NCBI RefSeq assembly: GCF_014646515.1
Contig: NZ_BMNK01000002.1
Span: forward strand, 455,988-519,987
From: Nonomuraea glycinis
GTDB lineage: Bacteria > Actinomycetota > Actinomycetes > Streptosporangiales > Streptosporangiaceae
Length of the DNA stretch: 64,000 bases
Direction: 5' to 3'
Positions within the stretch are counted from its first letter, which is position 1; each line of letters opens with the position of its first letter. A program made the translations under genes and the position numbers. Below are positions 16,690-25,000 of the stretch, piece after piece. Below the pieces are notes generated by a model. The model saw only the letters and a list, made by a program, of their open reading frames with translations. It was not told the origin of the DNA and did no database searches.

Positions 16690-17012
16690 CTACGAGGCCG
16701 CCGGGCAGCTCACTCGCGCCTGGACCGACACCACGATGCCGGCCCAGGCCCCGGGCATGAGCTCGTCCGTGCGTGCTTTGACGCGCGACCACGTCGGCCC
16801 TGGCCTCGACCGGCAGTGGACCGGGTGGGCGCTGCTGGCCGCGCTGACCGCGATGGACACGCACCGCGACGCTTTGCCCCTTCCTCCCGCTGCCGGCCTC
16901 AGTCCGGCTGGCGGCCTGTGCCATCCAGGTCGGCTGGAATCTGGCGCTCACCTCTGCGCTTAGCCTGATCGCCGACGGCGAGCGGGACGTGGCCGCGCAA
17001 GCGGCCCTTTAG
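16690..17012 (+). pseudogene. Possible decayed gene fragment between recombinase relic and channel gene
   Basis: Two coding-like stretches lie in different frames: WTGWALLAALTAMDTHRDALPL (about 16816-16880) and SVRLAACAIQVGWNLALTSALSLIADGERDVAAQ ending at a stop at 17010-17012. Together they look like the end of a helical protein broken by one frameshift. I do not recognise the family, and codon-like composition is the only support. Confidence 0.3.
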
Positions 17013-17124
17013 GCTTCCGGAGGAACCCTCTACGGTGAGGGCGATGCTTCAACGTCGGCCGGCCTTGTGTGGCTCCGCAAACTCGCGTCCCCCTTCTCCA
17101 GCATCGCTTCGGAGAGAGGATTCA

Positions 17125-17985
17125 TTATGTGGTCAGGTCCTTTCTTCCATTGGCGGCCGACTGCGAGGTGGTCGATGGTGAGGCGGGCGAGACAGCGGCG
17201 GAGCTCGTCTGGCGCATCAGCAACTGGTCCAGTTTGGCGTTGACGGCGGCCAGTTCCTGCTTGACGGTCTCCAGCTCCGCCTGCGCCTGGGTTTCGGCCG
17301 GGGAGGGTTCGGCGTCGTTCATGGCGTTGACCACGACGGCGATGAACAGGTTCAGCGCGACGAACGTGGACATCAGGATGTAGGCGATGAAGAAGATCCA
17401 CGCCCACGGCTTGTGCGCCATCACCTCCTGGGCGACGTTACCCCAGTCGTCGCCGGTCATGATCTGGAACAGGGTGAACAGCGAGCGGGGCAGCTCGTCG
17501 AACCGCTCGGGCACGATGTCGCCGAACAGCTTGGTCGCAACGACCGCGGCGATGTAGATCATCAGTACCAGCAGGCCGATGATGGAGGCCATACCGGGCA
17601 CCGCGGTCAGCAGCGCGCCGACCACACGCCGCATGCTGGGCACCGCCGAGATCAACCTGAGCGCGCGCAGGATTCGCAGCGCGCGCAGCACCGACAGCGG
17701 GCCGGAGGCGGGTACCAAGGCGATGGCCACGATGACGGTGTCGAACCAGTTCCACGGATCGGACCAGAACGCGCGACGGTAGGCGTACAGACGGGCGGCG
17801 ATCTCGACGGTGAAGATGGCCAGTGCGATCCGGTCGACGGCGTGTAGCAGGCCGCCGGCCCGATCCATCAGGTGGGCGCTGGTCTCCATGCCGATGGTCA
17901 CCGCGTTGATCAAGATCACCACTATGATCGCCCGCTGGGTGAGACGGTTTTCCAGGACGATGCGCACGCGTTCTTGCCCGGACAC
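17125..17985 (-). CDS. Bacterial voltage-gated cation channel with TGDDW selectivity filter
   Basis: This 286-residue, six-helix channel subunit of NaChBac type would assemble as a tetramer. S1-S3 come first, then S4 with regularly spaced arginines (LRALRILRALRLISAV, about 100-115), then S5, a pore loop with TGDDWGN (177-183), S6, and a C-terminal coiled coil (AELETVKQELAAVNAKLDQLL) that in this family holds the tetramer. Sodium-selective relatives carry TLESW, whereas TGDDW resembles the acidic filter of calcium-channel repeats, so calcium permeation is plausible. I chose GTG 17985 because GAGGGAG precedes it and the size fits; the frame is open back to an ATG at 18135. Confidence 0.85.
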   Translation of the reverse strand: MSGQERVRIVLENRLTQRAIIVVILINAVTIGMETSAHLMDRAGGLLHAVDRIALAIFTVEIAARLYAYRRAFWSDPWNWFDTVIVAIALVPASGPLSVLRALRILRALRLISAVPSMRRVVGALLTAVPGMASIIGLLVLMIYIAAVVATKLFGDIVPERFDELPRSLFTLFQIMTGDDWGNVAQEVMAHKPWAWIFFIAYILMSTFVALNLFIAVVVNAMNDAEPSPAETQAQAELETVKQELAAVNAKLDQLLMRQTSSAAVSPASPSTTSQSAANGRKDLTT

Positions 17986-18322
17986 CTGTGCAGCCGCTCC
18001 CTCAAGGGTGGACAGTCTGTGATCATCGTAGATTCGGGCGGCACAGGCCCCTAACAGGGCATGACTGAGATACCGATCACATCCGGCACCTTCGCCGCTT
18101 TCCTGCCCGTTACCTGGGAAGATGCGCTCCCGCAACGGCTCTCGTGCAGCGATCGGCTAGCGTCGAATCAGCGCATGTGGGCGGGCCTGCCCTCATACGC
18201 CTCTCACGCTGGCACACCCGGCGGCAAGGACAGAAAGGAACGGTGGTGGTGTCCGTGTCAGCGGACCCGAGCAATCCCGACTTCATGATCGCCCACTTGC
18301 TGCGGGCATGGGGGCGGGCCTG

Positions 18323-19696
18323 ATGAGCGTGGTGCTCGGCTTGGTGGCCATCTTCGTGCTCACGCTGGCCACCGGCTACTTCGTGGCCCAGGAGTTCGCC
18401 TACGTCTCTGCCGATCGGCTCGCCCTGTCCCAGCAGGCCGCCGCCGGCGACAAGAAGGCCGCCAAAGCCGTCCAGGTCATGGGGCGGCTGTCGTTCATGC
18501 TGTCCGGTGCGCAGCTCGGCATCACCGTCACCGCGCTCGTGGTCGGCTTCATCGCCCGCCCGGCCCTGGTGGAGCTGATCGCGCCCGCGCTGACCGCCGT
18601 GGGCCTGCCCGCCGGCATGGTCGGCGCGGTGGCGGTGGCGATCGGCTTCGCGCTGGCCACGATCATCCAGATGGTGCTCGGCGAGCTCGCCCCCAAGAAC
18701 CTCGCCCTGGCCAGGCCCGAGCCGCTGGCCCGCGCGCTGGCCTCCTCCACCCTGATCTATCTCAAGGTCGCAGGACCGGTCATCAAGCTGTTCGACACCG
18801 CGGCCAACAGGCTGCTGCGCGCGGTCGGCATCGAGCCCGTCGAGGAGCTGCATCACGGCGCGACCCTGGAGGAGCTCGGCCACATCATCGGCGAGTCCGA
18901 AGCCCACGGTCACATGCCCGGCAGCCAGGCCGACGTGCTGGAACGCGCCCTGGCCTTCTCCGAGCACACCGCCGAAGAGGTGATGGTGCCACGCGTCGAC
19001 GTCGTCGTCATCGCCGCCGCCGCGACCGTGGCGGAGCTGGACGAGCTCATCGCCGCCCACGGCCACACGCACTATCCGGTGCTCGGCGGCACCCTGGACG
19101 ACGTGATGGGGCTGGTCAGCCTGCGCGACGTCGCCGCCGTACCGGTCGAGAAGGCCGCCACGACCCGCGTCGGCGACCTCGCCCGCGACGTGCTCCTCGT
19201 GCCCTTCTCGCTGTCGCTGCCCGACCTGGTGGCGCAACTGCACGCGCGCGGTGAGGAGGTGGCCTGCGTCGTCGACGAGCACGGCGGCCTGGCCGGCCTG
19301 GTCACCTGGGAGGACGTCGCCGAAGAGCTCGTCGGCGAGATCGCCGACGAGAACGACGCCGAGGCGCCGCGCGTGCTGCGGCGCGGCGACGACTGGGAGC
19401 TGGACGCCGCCCTGCGCATCGACGAGATCGCCTTGGAGACCGAGCTGAACCTGCCGGACGAGGACGAGTACGACACCTTGGCGGGGCTCATCCTGCACCG
19501 GCTCGGCCGCTTCGCCGTCCCAGGCGACGTCATCACCGCCGAACTGCCCGCCACCCTCGATCCCGCCGCGCCCACCCACGCCCGGATCGAGGTCCGGACG
19601 CTGAACCGGCACGTCCCCGAGCGTGTCCGCCTCACCCCTTACCGCCCTGACGGCGCCGACGGTCAAGACGACCGGGAAGGCGAGGAGCAGCCGTGA
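18323..19696 (+). CDS. CNNM/HlyC-CorC family transporter (DUF21-CBS-CorC)
   Basis: This is a membrane protein of about 457 residues. An N-terminal DUF21 domain with four helices carries the motif GAQLGITVTALVVGFIARPALVELI and the conserved MVLGELAPKNLALARPE. Two CBS domains follow (about 210-330; VPRVDVVVI..., VDEHGGLAGLVTWEDVAEELVGEI), then a C-terminal CorC_HlyC domain. The family moves or senses Mg2+ and related cations. ATG 18323 is preceded by GGGGGCGGG; ATG 18308 is a possible alternative. It overlaps the next, related gene by GTGA. Confidence 0.9.
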   Translation: MSVVLGLVAIFVLTLATGYFVAQEFAYVSADRLALSQQAAAGDKKAAKAVQVMGRLSFMLSGAQLGITVTALVVGFIARPALVELIAPALTAVGLPAGMVGAVAVAIGFALATIIQMVLGELAPKNLALARPEPLARALASSTLIYLKVAGPVIKLFDTAANRLLRAVGIEPVEELHHGATLEELGHIIGESEAHGHMPGSQADVLERALAFSEHTAEEVMVPRVDVVVIAAAATVAELDELIAAHGHTHYPVLGGTLDDVMGLVSLRDVAAVPVEKAATTRVGDLARDVLLVPFSLSLPDLVAQLHARGEEVACVVDEHGGLAGLVTWEDVAEELVGEIADENDAEAPRVLRRGDDWELDAALRIDEIALETELNLPDEDEYDTLAGLILHRLGRFAVPGDVITAELPATLDPAAPTHARIEVRTLNRHVPERVRLTPYRPDGADGQDDREGEEQP

Positions 19697-20703
19697 ACCT
19701 GTCCATCGGCCTGGCGCTGACCCTGGTCCTGCTGATCGGCAACGGGTTCTTCGTCGCCGCCGAGTTCGCCCTGGTCGCCGCCAAACGCCACCGCCTGGAG
19801 AAGGCCGCGGCCGGAGGCAGCAGAGCCGCCGCCGCCGCGCTGGCGGGCATCAAGGAGCTGTCGCTCATGCTGGCCGGGGCCCAGCTCGGCATCACGCTGT
19901 GCTCGCTCGGCCTGGGCATGGTCTCCGAGCCGGTCATCGCCGGCACGCTCACCCCGCTCTTTCACACCCTCGGCCTGCCCGAGGCGGCCGCACACGCGGT
20001 CGCCTTCGTCATCGCACTGGCCATCGTGACCTTCCTGCACATGGTCCTCGGCGAGATGGCCCCCAAATCCTGGGCCATCGCCCACCCCGAACGCTCCGCC
20101 ACCACCCTGGCCCTGCCGTTCCGCGCCTTCACCCTGGCCGTCCGCCCCCTGATCAGCGCCCTGAACGGCATCAGCAACGGCCTGCTGCGCCTGTTCAAGG
20201 TCCACCCCCGCGAGGACGGCGCCAACCCGCGTACGCCCGAGCAGCTGGAGCACCTGGTGGCCGAATCCCGCAGGCTCGGGCTGATCGACGCCGACGACCA
20301 CGCCATCCTCAGCCAGACCCTACGCGCGCCGAATGCCGACATCACCCCGCTGATCACCCCGGCCGACCAGGTCGCCACCGTGCCCACCACCGCCTCGGCC
20401 CAGGAAGTGATCGACGCCTGCCTGACCGCCCAGCGCTCACGCCTGATCGTCGGTCCCGCCGCCGCCCCGGTAGGCGTCGTTCACGTACGCGACGCCTACC
20501 TCGCCCGCCGCCGGGGCACCTCGACCACAGCGGCGCAGCTCGCCTACCGCATCCCCGCTCTGCCACCCGGCGTCTCCGTCTCCGAAGCGGTGGCAACGCT
20601 CCGCACCCACCACAGCCAACTCGCCCTCGTCCGCGCCGGCGACGGCACCACAGCCGGCATCGTCACCCTCGACGACCTGCTCACCACCCTGCTGGTGGCC
20701 TGA
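19693..20703 (+). CDS. CNNM-family transporter paralogue lacking the CorC domain
   Basis: This 336-residue paralogue starts at GTG 19693 inside the stop of the preceding gene, with GAGGAG upstream. It has the same DUF21 helices (GAQLGITLCSLGLGMVSEPVI, MVLGEMAPKSWAIAHPE) and a CBS pair that is shorter and more divergent (about 215-336). The C-terminal CorC_HlyC domain is absent. The tandem full-length/short arrangement is common in actinobacteria and may form a heteromer. Confidence 0.9.
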   Translation: MNLSIGLALTLVLLIGNGFFVAAEFALVAAKRHRLEKAAAGGSRAAAAALAGIKELSLMLAGAQLGITLCSLGLGMVSEPVIAGTLTPLFHTLGLPEAAAHAVAFVIALAIVTFLHMVLGEMAPKSWAIAHPERSATTLALPFRAFTLAVRPLISALNGISNGLLRLFKVHPREDGANPRTPEQLEHLVAESRRLGLIDADDHAILSQTLRAPNADITPLITPADQVATVPTTASAQEVIDACLTAQRSRLIVGPAAAPVGVVHVRDAYLARRRGTSTTAAQLAYRIPALPPGVSVSEAVATLRTHHSQLALVRAGDGTTAGIVTLDDLLTTLLVA

Positions 20704-20787
20704 CGCGGCTCAGAAGACCAGCAAGAACTCGTACAGGTTCAGCACCTACACCAGCAGCCATGACTCCACAGCGGGCAAGCCGGCCGT

Positions 20788-21362
20788 TACAGCCTGACGT
20801 TCCCGTGGTTCGAGCACTTCGGCGTGCCGCTGTGGGTGCCTGAGGTCGGCGGGCCGATCGATCCGGTGAACGAGGCCCACGACATGATCATGGGCGTCTT
20901 CGGCGGGCTGTCGAAGGGAGAGCGGAACCGCGTGCCAGGGGCACATTCAGCCAGCGCCCCCACCCCACACGGCGTCCGTACGCCTTCCGGGGCGTGCTGT
21001 TCTGCGGGTACTGCGAGCGTCGGACGCAGGGCAACTGGAACAACCGGCAGGCCTACTACCGGTGCCGTTTCCCTGCTCAGTACGCCATCGTCAATGATCT
21101 CGACCATCCCAAGGTCGTCTACTTGCGGGAGTCGGAGATTCTGGATGAGGTCGATGGCCGGCTGGGTACCGCGTTCGGCCCGGAGAGGTTGGAGCACACG
21201 ATCGCGGCGATGGCCGAGCAGGCGATCGACCCGAAAGAGGCGGCCCTGATCGACCTGCGCAAACGACTGTCGAAGTGTGACCGCAAGCTCAGCCAATATC
21301 GCTCCGCGCTCGACGAACGGGTGGCCGGCGAACGTTTCCCGGTGATCGTTGATCGCGCTGTG
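20788..21362 (+). pseudogene. Relic of a large serine recombinase (internally deleted)
   Basis: From about 20788, frame 1 reads SLTFPWFEHFGVPLWVPEVGGPIDPVNEAHDMIMGVFGGLSKGERNRV, the end of a resolvase catalytic domain. From about 20985 another frame reads FRGVLFCGYCERRTQGNWNNRQAYYRC, the zinc ribbon, followed by the coiled-coil region EHTIAAMAEQ...LIDLRKRLSKCDRKLSQY. The recombinase (DNA-binding) domain that should lie between them is gone. The last part is about 80% identical to 12200-12333. Confidence 0.78.
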
Positions 21363-21454
21363 TAGCACGCCGCCCGTCGCTGTTGATGTAGGCAAGGTCC
21401 CGGTACCTGTCGTACTTCGGCTCGCAGCTCAGAGCCGTGCTCGTGGGCGCGTGG

Positions 21455-22135
21455 TCAAGAGGCGAAGCGCGTTGCAGGGTGCGAAGCGGGGCCGTGATGC
21501 CCGCGCGGGACGACGGCTGGGTTGAAGGTTTCCCAGACGAGCATGAGGGGGATGGCGGCGGCGCGGATGAGGTAGGCCTTGGACGCGGTTTCGCGCTGGT
21601 TTGCGCTCCAGCGGGCCAGGCCGGTGCAGCGTAGGTGGCGGCTGTGATCGATGTCGTGGGCGATCAGGTTGAGTCCGAGTGGGTGGCCGGGGTCGGTGGC
21701 GATGCGTTGTATGAGGGGAGTGCTCGGTGGGGTGATCACCTCGTTGCGGGAGAGTGGTGTGTCGTGGTGATCGTGTAGCAGTGAGCGGCGAATGGTGACG
21801 GTGGCGTCGCTGGTGAGCTGCAGCAGGGCTCGCACGTCGGCGGGCATGCCAGCGGCGGGTTGGTCGGTCAGGCTCTGCAGGTGGACGCTGACCGGCCCGC
21901 CGGTGAGCGCTTCGAGCAGCAGGGTGGTCGAGCCGTCGCTGGCCAGCAGCATGCGGGTGATCGCGCTGGTGAAAGAGCTGGCCGGGACCGGCAGCAGGCC
22001 TGCGGGCCGGTAGGCCGGAGAACTGGTGTGCAGCCTGTGGGGCGGGGTCGCGTGGTCGGCGGGCGCGTCCTGCGGGCCGCCCGCGTCGCGAAGAGCGTGG
22101 GCGGGCGGCGGCGAGGCTGGTGGGCTGTGCGTCAT
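21455..22135 (-). CDS. Chorismate pyruvate-lyase-like (DUF98) protein
   Basis: This 226-residue soluble protein has a proline-rich N-terminal 45 residues. The core (about 55-205) has the layout of chorismate lyase/DUF98 proteins: TIRRSLLHDHHDTPLSRNEVI, HPLGLNLIAHDIDHSRHLRC, then SKAYLIRAAAIPLMLVWETFNP with a late Glu where the family carries a catalytic acid. Such enzymes release pyruvate from chorismate to give 4-hydroxybenzoate. The match is by pattern only. The ATG overlaps the stop of the EF-hand gene (ATGA), so they are co-translated. Confidence 0.55.
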   Translation of the reverse strand: MTHSPPASPPPAHALRDAGGPQDAPADHATPPHRLHTSSPAYRPAGLLPVPASSFTSAITRMLLASDGSTTLLLEALTGGPVSVHLQSLTDQPAAGMPADVRALLQLTSDATVTIRRSLLHDHHDTPLSRNEVITPPSTPLIQRIATDPGHPLGLNLIAHDIDHSRHLRCTGLARWSANQRETASKAYLIRAAAIPLMLVWETFNPAVVPRGHHGPASHPATRFAS

Positions 22136-22671
22136 GCCGGCTGGTTGGCCAGCAGTTGTCCTGGGGTGTTCGCCGAGTCGCTGACGTAGTAGTCCTTGAT
22201 GGCCGCTGACCAGGCGTCGGTGGTGATACGGCCGCGCTGTCCTGCCAGCGCGGCGAAGAGCTGTCGCACCTGCGGCGGGGCGAAGCCGATGGCCGTCATG
22301 CAGGCGATGAACTCGCCCTGTTCGACCTGTCCGTCGTCGTCGGTGTCGGCCAGGGCGACCACGGCGCGGGCGTACGGCGAGCCGTACTGGTCGAAGTGGG
22401 CGGCGTCGTGGATGGCCGCCGCGTACTCCTGGAAGGTGACGGTTGCGTCGCCGTCACGGTCGCAGGCCGCGGCCAGGCCCTGCCAGAAGGTTCTGCATCC
22501 TTGCGTCAGGGCGTGGGCTTTGGCTGAGTCTCGGTCGGCGCTGAGGGAATCGAGAACGCGGTCGGCGAGCAGGGCGAAGTCGTCGCTCTGCAGGTGGCCG
22601 TTGCCGTTGGTGTCCAGCAGGGCGAAGCGGGTGCGAAGGCGGATCAAGCGATCGGTGGGGTCCGTCGGCAT
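22132..22671 (-). CDS. Calerythrin-like EF-hand calcium-binding protein
   Basis: This 179-residue cytoplasmic protein has canonical EF loops DTNGNGHLQSDDF, DRDGDATVTFQEY and DTDDDGQVEQGEF, and a fourth degenerate helix-loop-helix near the end (AGQRGRITTDAW). Four-hand proteins of this size in actinomycetes belong to the calerythrin group of Ca2+ buffers or sensors. I chose ATG 22671 because GAGGAG lies about 10 bases upstream. It is divergent from a methyltransferase gene and overlaps the DUF98 gene downstream. Confidence 0.88.
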   Translation of the reverse strand: MPTDPTDRLIRLRTRFALLDTNGNGHLQSDDFALLADRVLDSLSADRDSAKAHALTQGCRTFWQGLAAACDRDGDATVTFQEYAAAIHDAAHFDQYGSPYARAVVALADTDDDGQVEQGEFIACMTAIGFAPPQVRQLFAALAGQRGRITTDAWSAAIKDYYVSDSANTPGQLLANQPA

Positions 22672-22734
22672 GTCGTGTCTCCTCGTTGGGCGGAAAGAGC
22701 GACGGAGGGTTGGCGACATTGCCTCAACCTCCAT

Positions 22735-22784
22735 CACTCACTGAGTGTAATGTTAAAACTACTCTTGGCAATGATGAGGTAATG
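22735..22784. promoter_or_regulatory. Inverted repeat and possible promoter between divergent operons
   Basis: CACTCA-C-TGAGTG (22735-22747) is a perfect palindrome in an AT-rich patch between the EF-hand and methyltransferase genes. About 15 bases to the right, TTGGCA-N17-TCTATC could be a -35/-10 pair for the methyltransferase. The regulator is unknown. Confidence 0.4.
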
Positions 22785-22831
22785 CCTTCTATCTGGGACA
22801 CAGACCCAGACCGCAAGGGAGGAGCATCCAG

Positions 22832-23647
22832 GTGACCCGACCGGCTCCAGCGCCACACGATTCCCCCTATCTCCTCGGCGCCTCCAGCGCCGAACACCGG
22901 CGACTGCTGGCCCAGGGCACCCTCCTGCGCGAGGCCGCACAACACCTCCTCGGCCGCCTTCCGCTGCCCGCACCGGCCCGCGCCATCGATGTGGGCTGCG
23001 GCCCCTTGGGTATCTTGGACCTGCTCAGCGACACGGTCGGCCCGCACGGCACTGTCGTCGGCCTCGACAACAACGAGCAGATGATCATCTGGGCACGGCA
23101 GTCCATCGCCCAACTAGGCCTGGCCAACGTCACCACCACGCTGGGCACGCTTCACGGCGACAGCCAACCGGCCTTCGATCTGACCCACTGCCGGCTCCTG
23201 CTGATCAACAGCACCGACCCGGCGGCGATCGTGGCCTCGATGGCCGCAGCCACCCGCCCCGGCGGCTGGATCGCCGTACAGGAATACGACTGGGCCACCT
23301 GGCACTGCGACCCACCCCACCCTGCCTGGGACACGCTCAAAACCCTGCTCGCCCCGGTCTTCGGCGGGGACGTGCACATCGGCGCCCGGCTGGCGAGCCT
23401 GCTGCGCGATGCCGCAGGCTGCCAGGACGTCCGCACCGCGGCGCACGCCCACTACTGGCGTGCCGCCAACCCCTGCCAAAGGCTACTGCTGCACTTCGTC
23501 GACCTGTTCGACGAGCGGCTCCGCGCCTGCGGCATCGACCCGCACACCCTGGCCACCCTGAAGCGCGAACTCGGCGACCATCTCGTCCGCCCGGCCACCG
23601 TCGTGCGCGAGAGCCTGCTGGTACAGGCATGGGGCCGCAAGCCCTGA
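22832..23647 (+). CDS. SAM-dependent class I methyltransferase
   Basis: This 271-residue enzyme starts at GTG 22832 with GGGAGGAG upstream. The Rossmann SAM site is clear: motif I AIDVGCGPLGILDLL (about 50-64), the acidic end of strand 2 VVGLDNNEQM, and motif IV/V LTHCRLLLIN...ATRPGGWIAVQEYD. The substrate is unknown. It is divergent from the EF-hand/chorismate-lyase-like pair and could belong to the same aromatic-compound pathway, though only the position suggests this. Confidence 0.85.
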   Translation: MTRPAPAPHDSPYLLGASSAEHRRLLAQGTLLREAAQHLLGRLPLPAPARAIDVGCGPLGILDLLSDTVGPHGTVVGLDNNEQMIIWARQSIAQLGLANVTTTLGTLHGDSQPAFDLTHCRLLLINSTDPAAIVASMAAATRPGGWIAVQEYDWATWHCDPPHPAWDTLKTLLAPVFGGDVHIGARLASLLRDAAGCQDVRTAAHAHYWRAANPCQRLLLHFVDLFDERLRACGIDPHTLATLKRELGDHLVRPATVVRESLLVQAWGRKP

Positions 23648-23703
23648 CACGATCCGTTGGCCGCCGAGTCGTCCCAGCTCAGGAGATCGATCAGCTCACA
23701 GCA

Positions 23704-23722
23704 GATCTGCCCCAGGCAGATC
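23704..23722. promoter_or_regulatory. PopR-type operator upstream of clpP3-clpP4
   Basis: GATCTGCC-CCA-GGCAGATC is a perfect 8-bp inverted repeat with a 3-bp spacer. Its core TCTGCC-N3-GGCAGA (23706-23720) is, as I recall, exactly the motif reported for PopR at the Streptomyces lividans clpP3 operon. It ends 39 bases before the clpP3 start. Confidence 0.7.
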
Positions 23723-23761
23723 GCGTCACCCCTGGTCTGAATCGCTGCACATGATGGACGC

Positions 23762-24388
23762 ATGAGCGAAGAATCAAAACTTCCGCTGTTGAACGCGCAG
23801 GTAAGACGCGAGCTTTATGAGCAGCGTGTTCTCGTTCTCGACGGCCCTCTCGACGATGACAACGGGACGCTGCTGGCCACGCAATTGATGACACTCGCCA
23901 CGCAGGACGCGTCGACCGACATCGCATTGTGGATCCACTCCCCGGGCGGCTCGGTTCCCTCGATGCTGGCGATTCGCGACGTCATTCGACTCATTCCCTG
24001 CGACGTATCGACCCTCGTGTTGGGCATCGCCTACAGCGCCGGGCAATTCCTGCTGTCCTCGGGAGCCCGCGGGAAGCGCCGCGCCCTGCCGCACTCACGC
24101 GTCCTGATGCACCAGGGCTCGGCGGGAATCGGCGGCACCGCGGTTGACATCGAACTGCAGGCCAACGACCTTCGGCATACGCGCGACACGGTGCTCGGCC
24201 TCATCGCCGAGGACACGGGACAACCCGTCGGGCGCATATTCGAGGATTCCCTGCACGATCGTTGGTACACGGCGCAAGAAGCACTCGACTACGGCTTCAT
24301 CGATGCGATCGTGCAGAACTTCGGCGAAATCGCGCCCCACCATCGCCCGCGGCCCGGATTCGGCATCACCGAAGGAGTCGGCACGTGA
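23762..24388 (+). CDS. clpP3: ClpP-family protease subunit (catalytic), ClpP3-like
   Basis: This 208-residue serine peptidase subunit is of the ATP-dependent Clp protease. The triad is intact: Ser92 in GIAYSAGQFLLSSGARGKR, His117 in PHSRVLMHQ and Asp162 in EDSLHDRW. The oxyanion-strand motif HSPGGSV is present. ATG 23762 follows a PopR-type box by 39 bases. It overlaps the next clpP gene by GTGA, so the two subunits should be made together and form a mixed barrel. Base composition is less GC-rich than flanking core genes. Confidence 0.9.
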   Translation: MSEESKLPLLNAQVRRELYEQRVLVLDGPLDDDNGTLLATQLMTLATQDASTDIALWIHSPGGSVPSMLAIRDVIRLIPCDVSTLVLGIAYSAGQFLLSSGARGKRRALPHSRVLMHQGSAGIGGTAVDIELQANDLRHTRDTVLGLIAEDTGQPVGRIFEDSLHDRWYTAQEALDYGFIDAIVQNFGEIAPHHRPRPGFGITEGVGT

Positions 24389-24975
24389 CCTCATATACGA
24401 TCCCGAACGTAATCGCCCAGAATCCTCGCGGCGAGCGGATCATGGATGTCTACTCGCACCTGCTCACCGAGCGAATCGTTTATCTGGGCACCGCCATTGA
24501 CGCGGGCGTCGCGAACGCGCTCATCGCGCAGCTGATCTTTCTGGAGTCGGACAACCCCGATGCCGAGATCCAGTTCTATATCAACTGCGAAGGCGGCGAC
24601 CCGAGCGCGATGCTCGCGATCTACGACACGATGCGTCATATCCGCCCGCGGGTCTCGACCACCTGCGTCGGACAGGCCGTCGCCGTGGGCGCTGTCCTTC
24701 TCGCCGCAGGCGCCGAGGGAAAACGTGCCGCTCTCCCACACGCACGGGTGATCTTGCACCAACCGGCCGCTCAAGGGCGCGGAACGATCCCCGATCTCAT
24801 CTTGCAGGCTGACGAGGTCGTACGTGTCCGGGCGGACATTGAGCGCATCCTGTCACGCCACACCGGCCAGACGATCGAGACCCTACGCGCCGACACCGAT
24901 CACGATCGCGTGTTCACCGCGACCGCGGCCTTGAAGTACGGGCTCCTCGACCAGATCATCGAGGAGCACTCCTAA
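24385..24975 (+). CDS. clpP4: ClpP-family subunit with catalytic Ser replaced by Ala, ClpP4-like
   Basis: This 196-residue ClpP paralogue starts at GTG 24385, which overlaps the stop of the first clpP. The fold motifs are conserved (INCEGGDPSAMLAIYDTM, ALPHARVILHQPAA with His125, RADTDHDRVF with Asp170). The nucleophile motif, normally GQAASMGA, reads GQAVAVGA, so position 100 is Ala and not Ser. The subunit should be unable to cleave on its own and is likely to act as a structural or adaptor-docking ring with the first subunit, like cyanobacterial ClpR. Confidence 0.88.
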   Translation: MTSYTIPNVIAQNPRGERIMDVYSHLLTERIVYLGTAIDAGVANALIAQLIFLESDNPDAEIQFYINCEGGDPSAMLAIYDTMRHIRPRVSTTCVGQAVAVGAVLLAAGAEGKRAALPHARVILHQPAAQGRGTIPDLILQADEVVRVRADIERILSRHTGQTIETLRADTDHDRVFTATAALKYGLLDQIIEEHS

Positions 24976-25000
24976 CGCGTGGACACCCCGGCAAGCCGCG

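Noticed and set aside
16736..16963. 75-residue plus-strand frame as an intact gene
   Set aside because: The coding-like pattern switches frame within it, which fits a decayed fragment better than a functional gene.
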